A stretch of DNA of 22,818 nt, taken from contig DAITMB010000082.1 of the NCBI GenBank assembly GCA_036835375.1, forward strand, positions 1 through 22,818, read 5' to 3'. The DNA comes from JANQTF01 sp036835375 (GTDB lineage: Bacteria > Bacteroidota > Bacteroidia > J057). Within the stretch, counting starts at the first letter, position 1. Each line of letters begins with the position of its first letter. The translations under genes and the position numbers were made by a program. The notes beneath the pieces were generated by a model. The model ran no database searches, was not told where the DNA came from, and saw nothing but the letters and a program-made list of their open reading frames with translations. Below are positions 14,256 through 22,122 of this stretch, piece by piece.

Positions 14256-15956
14256 ATGAAACTCCCCTACGGCATCAGCGACTTTGCCTCTCTGCGGCGC
14301 GACGGCTACCACTACCAGGACCGGACGGGCTACCTTCCTGTGCTTGAAAGCCTCGGTGAACGATACGTGATCTTCCTGCGGCCCCGGCGTTTCGGCAAAA
14401 GCCTCTGGCTCTCAACGCTGGCGCACTACTACGGGCTGGAACATGCCGGAGACTTTGACTGGCTGTTTAAGGGCCTGACCGCCGGTGAGCAACCAACCCC
14501 GCTGGCCAACAGCTATCTGGTCCTGAAGTTTGACTTTTCGCGGATTGAAACCAGCAACAGGGAGAAGACCCGAAGAGGATTCATCCAAAACGTCAGGCAA
14601 GGGATTGCAGACTTTCTGCACAAGTATGCCCAGGAACTGGATGAACCCGATGAAAAGGCGGTTATGGAAGGGGATGATGCCAAGGAACTGCTGGACAATC
14701 TCTTTTTGGCGGTTCGCAAAGCGGATACACAGCATCGCATCTACCTGCTCATTGACGAGTACGACCATTTCACCAACGAACTGATTGGCAGGGATCTGCA
14801 CCATTTTGAGGAGATCGTGACGGGCACGGGCTATGTGCGCAAGTTCTACGAAACCATCAAAACCGCTACCGGACAGGGCACGGTGGAGCGCATCTTCATG
14901 ACCGGGGTCTCGCCCGTGACGCTCGACAGCCTGACCTCGGGCTTCAACATCGGCGCGCACTTCAGCCGCAGCCCGGTCCTGCACGACCTCATGGGCTTCC
15001 GGGAAGATGAAGTGGAGGCGCTGCTTGGTCGTCTGGGGGAAAAGCAGGAAGACCGGATCGAACTGCTTCGAAGCTGGTACAATGGCTACCGGTTCGAAGA
15101 AAGCGCCCCACGGACTCTGTACAACCCCGACATGGTCCTGTACTATCTCTCTCAGTATCAGCAACGTGGGCACTCGCCGGGCAATATGCTCGACACCAAC
15201 ATCGCCTCGGACTATGGGCGCATCCGGCAGCTTTTCCGGCTCAAGGGGCGCGAGACCCAGCATTTCCAATTGCTCCAGAAGCTGCTCGACGAGGGCCAGA
15301 TCGTGAGCCCCATCACCCAGGAGTTCAGTTTTCTCAAAACCTTCACCGATGTCGATTTCCTGAGCCTGCTCTACTACATGGGGCTGCTTACCATCGGTGG
15401 CAACCAGCTGGGCATTCCCCGCCTTCGCATCCCCAACAAGGTCATCGAAGGGTTATATTATGCTTATTTCCGCGATCTGATCAACCTTCGCCTCGATCGC
15501 GTCCCCGAAGAACTGGCCGTGCAGGATACCATTCTGGCCCTGGCCGAGCACAACAATCCACAGCCTTTGTGCAACCTCGTGGCCGAAACCCTCGGGCAAC
15601 TCTCCAGCCGCGATTTTATCCAGTTCAATGAGGCGAGCTTGAAGGCTATCTTCATCAGCTACCTTCACAGCTCCCAGATCTACCTCATCCAGCCCGAGCA
15701 GGAGGTGTTTCCCGGCTATGTGGACCTGCTGCTCCGGCGGCGGGAACCTTTTCCGGCTCCGCACCAATTCGTCTTTGAGTTGAAATACCTCAGGAAAAAG
15801 GAGGCTGACCGCCTCGAACAGGTCGCAGCCGAAGCCCGCAACCAGATGCAGGGCTACCTCCAAAGCAAGCTGCTGCGCGATATGCCCGACCTCCGCGCCT
15901 GGGTCATCGTGTTTGTGGGCACGGAAGTAGGGGTGGTGGAGGAGGTGGCGAAGTGA
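14256..15956 (+). CDS. AAA-ATPase-like / PD-(D/E)XK nuclease family protein (PF09820-DUF1703 type)
   Basis: This 566-residue protein has the two-part layout common in Bacteroidota. The N-terminal AAA-ATPase-like domain opens with MKLPYGISDF and carries a Walker A-like RPRRFGKS (42-49) and Walker B LLIDEYD (164-170). A helical middle region follows. The C-terminal PD-(D/E)XK nuclease domain contains YVDLLL (D490) and FELKY (E508, K510). The family is uncharacterised; ATP-dependent nuclease activity is inferred from the motifs, and roles in defence or mobile DNA are speculation. The start at 14256 is chosen because homologs begin with this short motif, although the frame is open further upstream through the tail of the first copy. 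It shares identical and diverged segments with the truncated copy upstream. The preceding 25 bp carry a short inverted repeat (AGGCA/TGCCT). Confidence 0.88.
   Translation: MKLPYGISDFASLRRDGYHYQDRTGYLPVLESLGERYVIFLRPRRFGKSLWLSTLAHYYGLEHAGDFDWLFKGLTAGEQPTPLANSYLVLKFDFSRIETSNREKTRRGFIQNVRQGIADFLHKYAQELDEPDEKAVMEGDDAKELLDNLFLAVRKADTQHRIYLLIDEYDHFTNELIGRDLHHFEEIVTGTGYVRKFYETIKTATGQGTVERIFMTGVSPVTLDSLTSGFNIGAHFSRSPVLHDLMGFREDEVEALLGRLGEKQEDRIELLRSWYNGYRFEESAPRTLYNPDMVLYYLSQYQQRGHSPGNMLDTNIASDYGRIRQLFRLKGRETQHFQLLQKLLDEGQIVSPITQEFSFLKTFTDVDFLSLLYYMGLLTIGGNQLGIPRLRIPNKVIEGLYYAYFRDLINLRLDRVPEELAVQDTILALAEHNNPQPLCNLVAETLGQLSSRDFIQFNEASLKAIFISYLHSSQIYLIQPEQEVFPGYVDLLLRRREPFPAPHQFVFELKYLRKKEADRLEQVAAEARNQMQGYLQSKLLRDMPDLRAWVIVFVGTEVGVVEEVAK
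14817..15388 (+). repeat. 572-nt direct repeat, copy 2 (identical to 13091-13662)
   Basis: This is the partner of the first copy, lying inside the complete AAA/nuclease gene. The divergent 208-bp segment (15389-15596) follows, encoding 68 residues that share about 32 positions with the matching segment in the truncated copy. Confidence 0.85.
15597..15956 (+). repeat. Near-identical 3' repeat, copy 2 (matches 13871-14230)
   Basis: This is the nuclease-encoding 3' end of the complete gene, about 96% identical at base level to the truncated copy. The final 30 or so bases are almost the same in both. Confidence 0.8.
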
Positions 15957-15990
15957 ATATTTTTAAACATTTTGCCCTTGCGCAGGTCTT

Positions 15991-16013
15991 GTTATTGACC
16001 ACTAGTCAATAAC
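15991..16013. promoter_or_regulatory. Inverted-repeat operator candidate upstream of the TetR-family gene
   Basis: Perfect arms GTTATTGAC (15991-15999) and GTCAATAAC (16005-16013) flank a 5-base centre. The site ends two bases before the TetR-family start codon. Size and symmetry fit a TetR-dimer operator, so autorepression is likely. Bound repressor would also cover the ribosome-binding region or transcription start. Confidence 0.7.
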
Positions 16014-16015
16014 GT

Positions 16016-16627
16016 ATGCCGGGAAAAAGAGCCACCCCTGAAGCCCGAAAGGAGCAGATCATTGCCGCCGCCGACCAGGTGTTGGTGGAGGTGGGATTGG
16101 AAGCCTTTACCGTGGAGCAGGTGTCGGCGAGGGCGGGCATTGCCAAAGGCACCATTTATCAGTACTACCACAACAAAGATGAAATGCTGGCCGAGGTGGT
16201 GGTCAGGGCACTGCACTCGATGCAGACCTATTTTGAAGAAGCCGTCAACCGCGAAACGGAGTCGATTGCCCAGTTTCAGGCACTCTGCCGGGCTTGCTAC
16301 CAATTTTACCGCCATCATCCGCACTACTTCGCGTTGATCTCCTACATGGAACGCCCGGCTTTCGACATCGACACGAGTGGCTACCTGCGGCTGAGCCAGG
16401 AACTGCAACAATTTACCCAGTCGCTGATCGAACGCGGGCAAGCCCGGGGAGAGATCAAAGCGGAATACGACCCGTCGATGGTTCACTACATCGTGTGGGC
16501 TTCCTGTGTGGCTGTGGTAGAGTTTGTGGATACCAAACAACGGCTGCTTCAGGACCATCACTTCATTAACACCGAAGCCATGATCGAAACCTTTGCTTCC
16601 ATCCTCACCCGGGGGATGGCAACCTGA
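16016..16627 (+). CDS. TetR/AcrR family transcriptional regulator
   Basis: This 203-residue DNA-binding regulator has an N-terminal helix-turn-helix in residues about 30-60 (FTVEQVSARAGIAKGTIYQY), typical of TetR/AcrR repressors. A helical C-terminal ligand domain follows, containing HHPHYFALISYMERPAFD. Members bind inverted repeats as dimers and release DNA when a small ligand binds; the ligand here is unknown. The perfect 9+9 inverted repeat ending two bases before its ATG strongly suggests autoregulation. Downstream on the same strand lie DUF2461 (69-bp gap) and DUF763 genes. They could be co-transcribed, but no efflux pump or obvious lipid gene, the usual targets, is adjacent. The start is fixed by the operator and the MPGKRATPEARKEQI N-terminus. 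Confidence 0.92.
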   Translation: MPGKRATPEARKEQIIAAADQVLVEVGLEAFTVEQVSARAGIAKGTIYQYYHNKDEMLAEVVVRALHSMQTYFEEAVNRETESIAQFQALCRACYQFYRHHPHYFALISYMERPAFDIDTSGYLRLSQELQQFTQSLIERGQARGEIKAEYDPSMVHYIVWASCVAVVEFVDTKQRLLQDHHFINTEAMIETFASILTRGMAT

Positions 16628-16696
16628 TTGTTCGCCCCTTCCCCAACATGTCCATGACTGCCTGTCACCCATCGTTTCTCTTTTCATCCCTTTTCT

Positions 16697-17383
16697 ATGA
16701 TCACCTCTGAAACCCTCGCCTTTCTTTCAGACCTCAGCCTGAACAACCACAAAGACTGGTTCGACGAAAACCGCAAACGCTACGAAGCCGCGAAGAAAAA
16801 CTTCCTGGACCTGTCCGCGGCCCTGATCCGGGAGATCGAGCAATTCGACGAGGGCCTCGCCGCAGCCAGCCTGGATCCTAAGAAAACCATGATGCGCATT
16901 AACCGCGACATCCGCTTCTCGAAAGACAAAACTCCCTATAATTCGCACTTTTTCACCTCTCTCAGTGCGGGCGGCAAATCTGGTCCGTTGGCGGGCTACT
17001 ACCTGAGTGTTTCGCCCCGGGAGAGCTTCCTCGGAGCGGGGTTGTATATGCCCGACAACGAAACGCTCAACCACATCCGGCCTCAGATTGAGCTGCATTA
17101 CAACGAATGGTGCTCCATCGTGGAGGATCCGGAGCTGAAAACAACCTTCGGAGAGGTGAAGTCTAATGAGATATTGAGCCGTCCGCCCAAAGGTTTCGAT
17201 GCAGAGAGCCCGGCCATTGAGTGGCTCAAGCGGAAGGGCTACTACCTGATTAAACCCTTGTCGGTGGAGGAATTGCAGGACCCAAACCTGGCTGTACAGG
17301 TAGCCAGTGACCTTCGGTCTGGGCATCGCCTGGTTCAATTCATCAACCAGGCTTTGAAAATGGGGAATGAGCCCCTTCGATGA
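16697..17383 (+). CDS. DUF2461 domain-containing protein
   Basis: This 228-residue protein matches the DUF2461 (TIGR02453) family along its whole length. Supporting stretches are FLSDLSLNNHKDWFDENRKRY-type N-terminal sequence (residues about 9-29), then MRINRDIRFSKDKTPYNSHF (about 73-92), and GYYLSVSPRESFLGAGLYMP (about 107-126). The family is widespread in bacteria and some fungi and has no established function; it looks like a soluble cytoplasmic protein with no signal peptide. It sits between the TetR-family regulator and the DUF763 gene, all on the plus strand. Intergenic gaps of 69 and 110 bp make co-transcription possible but not certain. Start ATG 16697 opens the conserved MITSETLAFLSDL segment. 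Confidence 0.9.
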   Translation: MITSETLAFLSDLSLNNHKDWFDENRKRYEAAKKNFLDLSAALIREIEQFDEGLAAASLDPKKTMMRINRDIRFSKDKTPYNSHFFTSLSAGGKSGPLAGYYLSVSPRESFLGAGLYMPDNETLNHIRPQIELHYNEWCSIVEDPELKTTFGEVKSNEILSRPPKGFDAESPAIEWLKRKGYYLIKPLSVEELQDPNLAVQVASDLRSGHRLVQFINQALKMGNEPLR

Positions 17384-17493
17384 AGCCATCGCCGGCATCC
17401 GGTGCAAGCCGGAGCTCTTCCACAACCGCCCACTGATCTGCCTGCGAAAAGCGAAGCACCGGGCCCAAACAACCCTAATCCAACGGTTTCCAC

Positions 17494-18699
17494 ATGAAGT
17501 CCTCTGGTTCTGCTGATTTAACCTTAATGGGCGGCGGGATTCCACCCTGGTTGTTCAGCCGCATGAAACAACTCAGCCTGGCTGTTGTCGAGGCCATTTT
17601 GGTCGAATATGGCCACCAGGCCTTTTTGAGTCGGATGTCTGATCCTTTTTGGTTTCAAAGCTTTGGGGCGGTGATCGGCATGGACTGGAACTCATCCGGG
17701 GTCACCACCGCAGTGTTGCGTGCATTGAAAGAAGGCATTGGTCCGCATGGTTCAAGCCTGGATCTGTACATCTGTGGCGGCAAGGGCAAAGAGTCACTTC
17801 AAACACCTGACGAACTGCTTCGGATCGGCGATGCCACAGGGCTGGATGGTCATGCGTTGGCACGCAGCAGCAAACTGGTAGCCAAAGTTGACAACACCGC
17901 TGTGCAGGATGGCTTTCAGTTGTACCTGCACAGCTTTCTCCTGAGTGGGAAAGGCGATTGGACGGTGATTCAGCAGGGGATGGACGGGCCTCACCAGCGG
18001 GCGCGGCGCTACCACTGGCAGTCGCAGGGGTTAACATCCTTCGTGGAAGAGCCTCATACTGCCGTTTGTGGCGACAACCAGGGCGACATCCTCAACCTCA
18101 CGGCACGGGAAGCCGACAAAACCCGATCGGGTATTCTTAACCTCGCACGCGAGCAACCCGACACTACCCTGAAAGATGTCAGGAAAATGGTTTTGCCCCG
18201 GAATAGTCTCATAAAAGCCACCGATGTGGATCTCAAACGCTTGAGCAGCATCCTGCACCTGGCGCAGGCCAGCCCAGCAGAAACCTTCGAAGACCTGCTA
18301 CTGCTCAGGGGCCTAGGTCCTCGCACCCTGCAATCGCTTACCCTGGTGAGTGAGGTAATTCACGGCACGCCCTCCCGGTTCAGCGATCCGGCGCGCTTTA
18401 CCTTCGCCCACGGAAGCAAAGGCGGGCGTCCCTTTCCTGTGCCTGTGCGGGTGTATGACGAGACCATTGAAACGTTGCGCAAAGCCCTTGACCTGGCCAA
18501 AATAGGCCAAAGCGACAAGCAGAAAGCCATCCGGAAGTTGAGTCAGCTTGCTCAGGAAGCGGAAAAAGGTTTTGAGCCTGAGGAATCGCTCTCCGATCTT
18601 CTTGAAAAAGAAAACCGGGACAGTTGGCGGTACGGAGGCCGAACCATGAAGGGATCAGTGCCACCGCCACAGGATGGGCAGTATCGCTTGTTTGATTGA
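17494..18699 (+). CDS. DUF763 domain-containing protein
   Basis: This 401-residue protein belongs to DUF763, a family found in archaea and scattered bacteria with no confirmed function. Recognisable blocks are LTLMGGGIPPWLFSRM (residues about 9-24), SDPFWFQSFGAVIGMDWNSS (49-68), then GVTTAVLRALKEG, and YHWQSQGLTSFVEEPHTAVC in the middle. A helix-hairpin-helix-like element, LLRGLGPRTLQSL, around residues 268-282 suggests DNA contact, which is an inference. The C-terminal 100 residues are charged and helical, ending GQYRLFD. No signal peptide or membrane segment is present, so it is cytoplasmic. It follows DUF2461 with a 110-bp gap. The sparse spread of the family is compatible with horizontal transfer. 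The next 109 bp show no feature. Confidence 0.9.
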   Translation: MKSSGSADLTLMGGGIPPWLFSRMKQLSLAVVEAILVEYGHQAFLSRMSDPFWFQSFGAVIGMDWNSSGVTTAVLRALKEGIGPHGSSLDLYICGGKGKESLQTPDELLRIGDATGLDGHALARSSKLVAKVDNTAVQDGFQLYLHSFLLSGKGDWTVIQQGMDGPHQRARRYHWQSQGLTSFVEEPHTAVCGDNQGDILNLTAREADKTRSGILNLAREQPDTTLKDVRKMVLPRNSLIKATDVDLKRLSSILHLAQASPAETFEDLLLLRGLGPRTLQSLTLVSEVIHGTPSRFSDPARFTFAHGSKGGRPFPVPVRVYDETIETLRKALDLAKIGQSDKQKAIRKLSQLAQEAEKGFEPEESLSDLLEKENRDSWRYGGRTMKGSVPPPQDGQYRLFD

Positions 18700-18808
18700 G
18701 CAACGCGGGTCAATCCTTTGTTTGCTGCAAGACGATACGATTCTTTTTGCCAATATCTCAGGTAAATACGGATTTCAGATTTCTGACTGATGGATTCATA
18801 TCCACCCT

Positions 18809-19087
18809 TCACCCCTCCCACAACTCCCACAGCCGCAGCTCAAAGCCAACCAGCACATCCTCGCCGGAGAGCGGTGTCTGGAAATTGCCGATACGGGCGG
18901 TGCTGCCGTCGGCGCGATAGATGAACACCTGCTGATGCTGAGGGTCGATCAGCCAGCCAAGGCGCACGCCGTTAGCCTGATACTCCAGCATCTTATCCTG
19001 CAGGCGTTCCAGGTCGTCGGTTTCGGAGCGGATTTCGATTACGAAGTCGGGGGAGATGAAACCACCTGAAGATGAGGGTATTCCTGC
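18809..19087 (-). pseudogene. Uma2-family (DUF820) endonuclease remnant, N-terminus lost
   Basis: A 92-codon minus-strand frame matches the C-terminal half of Uma2-family PD-(D/E)XK-like proteins. It contains the segment ISPDFVIEIRSETDDLERL with the acidic pair, then KMLEYQANGVRLGWLIDP and an FIYRADG strand. Complete members have about 190 residues, so roughly the first 100 are missing. The frame has no usable upstream start; its first ATG (18989-18991) would give just 60 residues, after the catalytic acids. Its 5' part overlaps the last 49 bp of the membrane protein gene in another frame, which suggests a deletion joined the two. Uma2 proteins are abundant in cyanobacteria and some Bacteroidota; their role is unclear. 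Confidence 0.7.
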
Positions 19088-19860
19088 TCAACCATGCTTT
19101 TCCCTTTGTGCCCTTGGTCATACCCCGATGTCCAGTAATTGGCGTAGAAGAGAATTGGCACGATCAGCAGGGTGAAAAATGGGGTCAGGATCAGGGACAG
19201 TAGGAAGGTGAGAAAAATGAGCGCCAGTTTGTCCATGATGAGTTGCCAGATCAGGCTCAGCAGCGAAAGGAAGTTGAGACCTCTGAGCATGTAGGCAATG
19301 TTTGCCCGGATCTGCCAGTGTGATCTCCGCATTTTCCCGGTCAAAGCGTAGCGCAGGCTGGCGGTTTTGTAATATGGGTAGTAAAATGCAAGCCAGGCCG
19401 CATTGTACAGAATTGCCCTGACAACGTTCCAGAACTGAGCCCATAGCACAACTGAGAATGTCTCAGCATTAGGCTTGCCCCAGATGCTGTTCCACACATG
19501 CCCGCCGATGCTGGAAACGCCTTCATAGATCAGGGCAAATGGATGTGCACCAAGGAGCCTCAGAATGATCCAAGGAATCGCGATATACACCCCCGCAATG
19601 AACCACAGTTTGATGCCATGCCCGAAATAGCGAAAAACAGCACTTAGCCCTGCGGGCGGCAGAACTCTCGGTTCTCCCACCGCAATTCGCCGGATCAATT
19701 CCACCCTCCACCCCTGAAGGGCAATTACCTGGACAAAGGGCGTGAGCACAAATCCAATGGCTGCAACGAGCCACATTTTTTCGAGCCAGTCGGGCTGCCG
19801 GAAAGGGAACAGAAATCCGCTGAGCCACTTTTGGGCTACTTGTTCGATGCGAGAAGCCAT
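19039..19860 (-). CDS. Multi-pass membrane protein, DUF4013-like
   Basis: This 273-residue integral membrane protein has about five or six hydrophobic segments. After the first segment comes GWRVELIRRIAVGEPRVLPPAG, then a segment with FGHGIKLWFIAGVYIAIPWII. This GY-x-R...G-x-x-x-LP pattern resembles the start of DUF4013 proteins (Bacteria and Archaea). Glycine-rich and aromatic loops and a basic KMRRSHWQIRANIAY stretch follow. Function is unknown. The last eight residues or so (VVSSPPTS) are encoded by bases that, in another frame, encode conserved Uma2 sequence, so the natural C-terminus has probably been replaced. The start ATG 19860 follows a 117-bp gap after the T9SS gene, which holds a strong hairpin. 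No promoter boxes were identified. Confidence 0.65.
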   Translation of the reverse strand: MASRIEQVAQKWLSGFLFPFRQPDWLEKMWLVAAIGFVLTPFVQVIALQGWRVELIRRIAVGEPRVLPPAGLSAVFRYFGHGIKLWFIAGVYIAIPWIILRLLGAHPFALIYEGVSSIGGHVWNSIWGKPNAETFSVVLWAQFWNVVRAILYNAAWLAFYYPYYKTASLRYALTGKMRRSHWQIRANIAYMLRGLNFLSLLSLIWQLIMDKLALIFLTFLLSLILTPFFTLLIVPILFYANYWTSGYDQGHKGKSMVEQEYPHLQVVSSPPTS

Positions 19861-19907
19861 GGGTTGGTGATTTGAAAAAGGAGGACTTTGCAGGTAGGAT
19901 GATCAGG

Positions 19908-19936
19908 GGTGCCGGGCGATTATGCTGCCCGGCACC
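19908..19936 (-). terminator. Strong GC-rich hairpin downstream of the T9SS cargo gene
   Basis: Perfect 10-bp arms GGTGCCGGGC (19908-19917) and GCCCGGCACC (19927-19936) enclose a 9-base loop, 42 bp after the stop of the T9SS gene. No T-tract follows on either strand, so it may be a factor-dependent or T-less terminator rather than a classical one. Confidence 0.55.
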
Positions 19937-19977
19937 GGAGCTGTGATTCAACTTGAAGAACAGAGGCTTTCCAGGGG

Positions 19978-21945
19978 CTACATTTTCACCACTGGCAGGC
20001 GATAAGGCGTCTGGTCGGCCATCACCTGCAACTGGTACAGCCCTGCGGGCAAAGCGCTCAGGTCGAGGCGGGCTTCCTGGCCCTGCCGGGAACAGGTAAT
20101 TTCCAACCGGCGGCCATGAAGGTCGTAGAGCGCCAGCTCAACCTTTCGGGCCTCGGGCAGGGAAACGGTGAGAAGGTCGTAGGTGGGGTTGGGGTAAGCC
20201 TCCAGCAGGCTCACTTTCGGGCGGGCGATGCTGGTAGTGGGGGTGCCGGTGACGGAGACGTCGTCGATGGAAAAGCCTGATCTCCATGTTGGGGTTTCTC
20301 CATGCTGCTGGAAGCGAACAACAAAAGAATCTGTTGCACTCAAGCCAAACTTTTGCAGCGAGTCTGAGATGTGAAAAGTATAGTCTGCGTAGACGTCTTG
20401 GATATTGGAGAAATCGAAGGCCCGTACTTTAACAAAAGTCCTGCCCCCGTCGTCGCTCATGTATAGACCGTCGTCCAGATGAGTGATGTCACCGTAATCT
20501 TTCATGAAAAAGTTCATCACGACATTGTCCTGATTTTCCAAATTGAGTAAAAGATCCAAGGCATTGGTTGCAAAGCCATCGTAACAGTTTTTTCCCAGAA
20601 TGGCGGCGTAGGAAGACTGCCGTCCAATTCCGTTTCGAACCTCTACCACGTTAGATGGGCGTGTGGTGGGAACACCCGTATTGATCTGGGTAGTTTTGTC
20701 AGCAAAAGACCATTCCCACATATTTCGGAAGCTGCCTGTTTCAAAGGTTTCCGAAAAAGGAAGCTGAGCATACGCCAGCTTTGACACCGAAACTTTAATA
20801 TCATCAAGATAAAAGGCTTCAATGTGAGAAGCAAAGTCTGAGCGCTGCTGAAAGCGGATGATAGACTGATTTGTCAGGCTCAGTCCTGCATCTTTTACCA
20901 GTTCGTCGATGTCGAATGGCGGGAAGCGATCATACTGATTGCTGCACCATTGGGAAGGCTCCCAGTCAATTATTTTCACAAACGATGCTCCCCCGTCGTT
21001 GCTGAAATAAATGCCGTCATCAATCTGGGTAATATCATTTCCAGAGTAAATCATGAATGTCAGCTCCACTTGAGCGTTTTCCTGAAGATCCAGATGCAGA
21101 TCCACAGACTGAACTGATCCTCCATCGTGGCATCTTTTTCCCAACAGCAGCCCATGGCTCCCGTTAACCCCAGCTCCGCTGATGGGCTCTATCCAATTGG
21201 AGGGCCGGTAAAGGGGATCACCAGTCTGGATCACAGTGGTCTGAAAGGAGTTGCGTGTAGCCCACATATTGCGAAGCGACAGCGTTTCAAAGTCTTCAAC
21301 AAACGGCTGGTTCGGCCTAACTGGTACATATACCAAATCAGGTACATATACCTTGATCTCGTCCAGACGAGTTCCATCAGACCATGTCGGATTTTCGCCC
21401 TGCTGCTGAAAGCGAATAACGGCCTGGGAACTGACAGGATTCAAACCTGCGTCGTTGGCAAGTTTGCTAAGTTGAATCGGAGGGAATTTGCCATAATAAT
21501 CACACCAAACGGAGGGATCAAAGGCTAGGATTTTTTTGAAACTTGCACCTCCGTTGTCGCTGAAATATAGTCCGTCGTTGGCATTGGTAACATCCTGATA
21601 ATCCCTAATCCAAAAAGTCATTTCTACATTGGGGTAGTTGGAAAGGTCTATGGGCAGGTCCAAAGCGTTTGTGGCAAAACCGCCGGTCCATGCACTTTTT
21701 CCCAGGACAACGGCAAAATCACCAGCACCGCCAATTCCTTCATCTGCTACTAATTCTACCACGCCATTGCTTCCTGTCATGGATGGCCGAAGAATCCAAT
21801 CGGAGTGAAAGGCTCCGGTATTGAAGTCGTCTTCAAAAATGACCGTTTGAATGGCTTGTGCGCTCAGCATCTGACTCGCAAGGAGGAGCAGGGCGAAACA
21901 ACCAATTCGTTGCAGATAGACAAAAAAGAAAACCATGCAGTTCAT
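19978..21945 (-). CDS. Secreted three-repeat protein with type A T9SS sorting domain
   Basis: This 655-residue surface or secreted protein has a signal peptide (hydrophobic core IGCFALLLLASQML, cleaved near A-x-A around residue 31). Three homologous modules of about 170 residues follow, at 35-201, 213-387 and 397-567. Each opens with an F-x-D/T-F-x-T or EDFET strand, then LGK...G, DDGLY-S-D-GG-SF, R-FQQ, and a closing LDDIKV/IDDVSV. This resembles concanavalin A-like lectin/MAM-type beta-sandwiches. The C-terminal domain (578-655), with AYPNPTYDLL, LYDLHGRR and LPAGLYQLQV, is a type A T9SS sorting domain that directs outer-membrane passage and is normally cleaved. No catalytic motif is seen, so a binding or structural role is likely. 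A later start at 21936 (MVFFFVY) is possible. Confidence 0.9.
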   Translation of the reverse strand: MNCMVFFFVYLQRIGCFALLLLASQMLSAQAIQTVIFEDDFNTGAFHSDWILRPSMTGSNGVVELVADEGIGGAGDFAVVLGKSAWTGGFATNALDLPIDLSNYPNVEMTFWIRDYQDVTNANDGLYFSDNGGASFKKILAFDPSVWCDYYGKFPPIQLSKLANDAGLNPVSSQAVIRFQQQGENPTWSDGTRLDEIKVYVPDLVYVPVRPNQPFVEDFETLSLRNMWATRNSFQTTVIQTGDPLYRPSNWIEPISGAGVNGSHGLLLGKRCHDGGSVQSVDLHLDLQENAQVELTFMIYSGNDITQIDDGIYFSNDGGASFVKIIDWEPSQWCSNQYDRFPPFDIDELVKDAGLSLTNQSIIRFQQRSDFASHIEAFYLDDIKVSVSKLAYAQLPFSETFETGSFRNMWEWSFADKTTQINTGVPTTRPSNVVEVRNGIGRQSSYAAILGKNCYDGFATNALDLLLNLENQDNVVMNFFMKDYGDITHLDDGLYMSDDGGRTFVKVRAFDFSNIQDVYADYTFHISDSLQKFGLSATDSFVVRFQQHGETPTWRSGFSIDDVSVTGTPTTSIARPKVSLLEAYPNPTYDLLTVSLPEARKVELALYDLHGRRLEITCSRQGQEARLDLSALPAGLYQLQVMADQTPYRLPVVKM

Positions 21946-22122
21946 TGCTTTTCGATAAAAAGTGAAAAACGGGTTTGGAAAAAGTCTGTATATCTGAAAA
22001 CCACCTGAAGCCGCGGCGAACAGGAGACTTCAGTTGCCGGGTTGGCATTTGAAAAACATCCAAATCTTTCATTCCTGGGAAAGAGATGATCTGGATCAGG
22101 AGAAGAGAAAGATTAGCGCAGG
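21946..22122. other. Intergenic region between CsgG-like and T9SS genes
   Basis: This 177-bp gap lies between two leftward genes. It contains complementary CTGAAG/CTTCAG arms (22005-22010 and 22028-22033) around a 17-base loop, with GGTGGTTTTC following on the minus strand. This is a weak terminator candidate for the CsgG-like gene. No clear promoter boxes for the T9SS gene were found. Confidence 0.25.

Noticed and set aside
14412..15269. Long minus-strand frame opposite the AAA/nuclease gene, with a counterpart at 13043-13765
   Set aside because: It repeats only because the underlying DNA is duplicated; composition is typical of antisense to a GC-rich coding frame.
13077..15956. Idea that the duplicated gene pair is an insertion sequence or transposon
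   Set aside because: No transposase, terminal inverted repeats or target-site duplications were found around the pair; the PD-(D/E)XK/AAA family is not a known transposase.
17398..17420. CCGG/CCGG pairing in the gap before the DUF763 gene
   Set aside because: A four-base stem is too weak to call a terminator.
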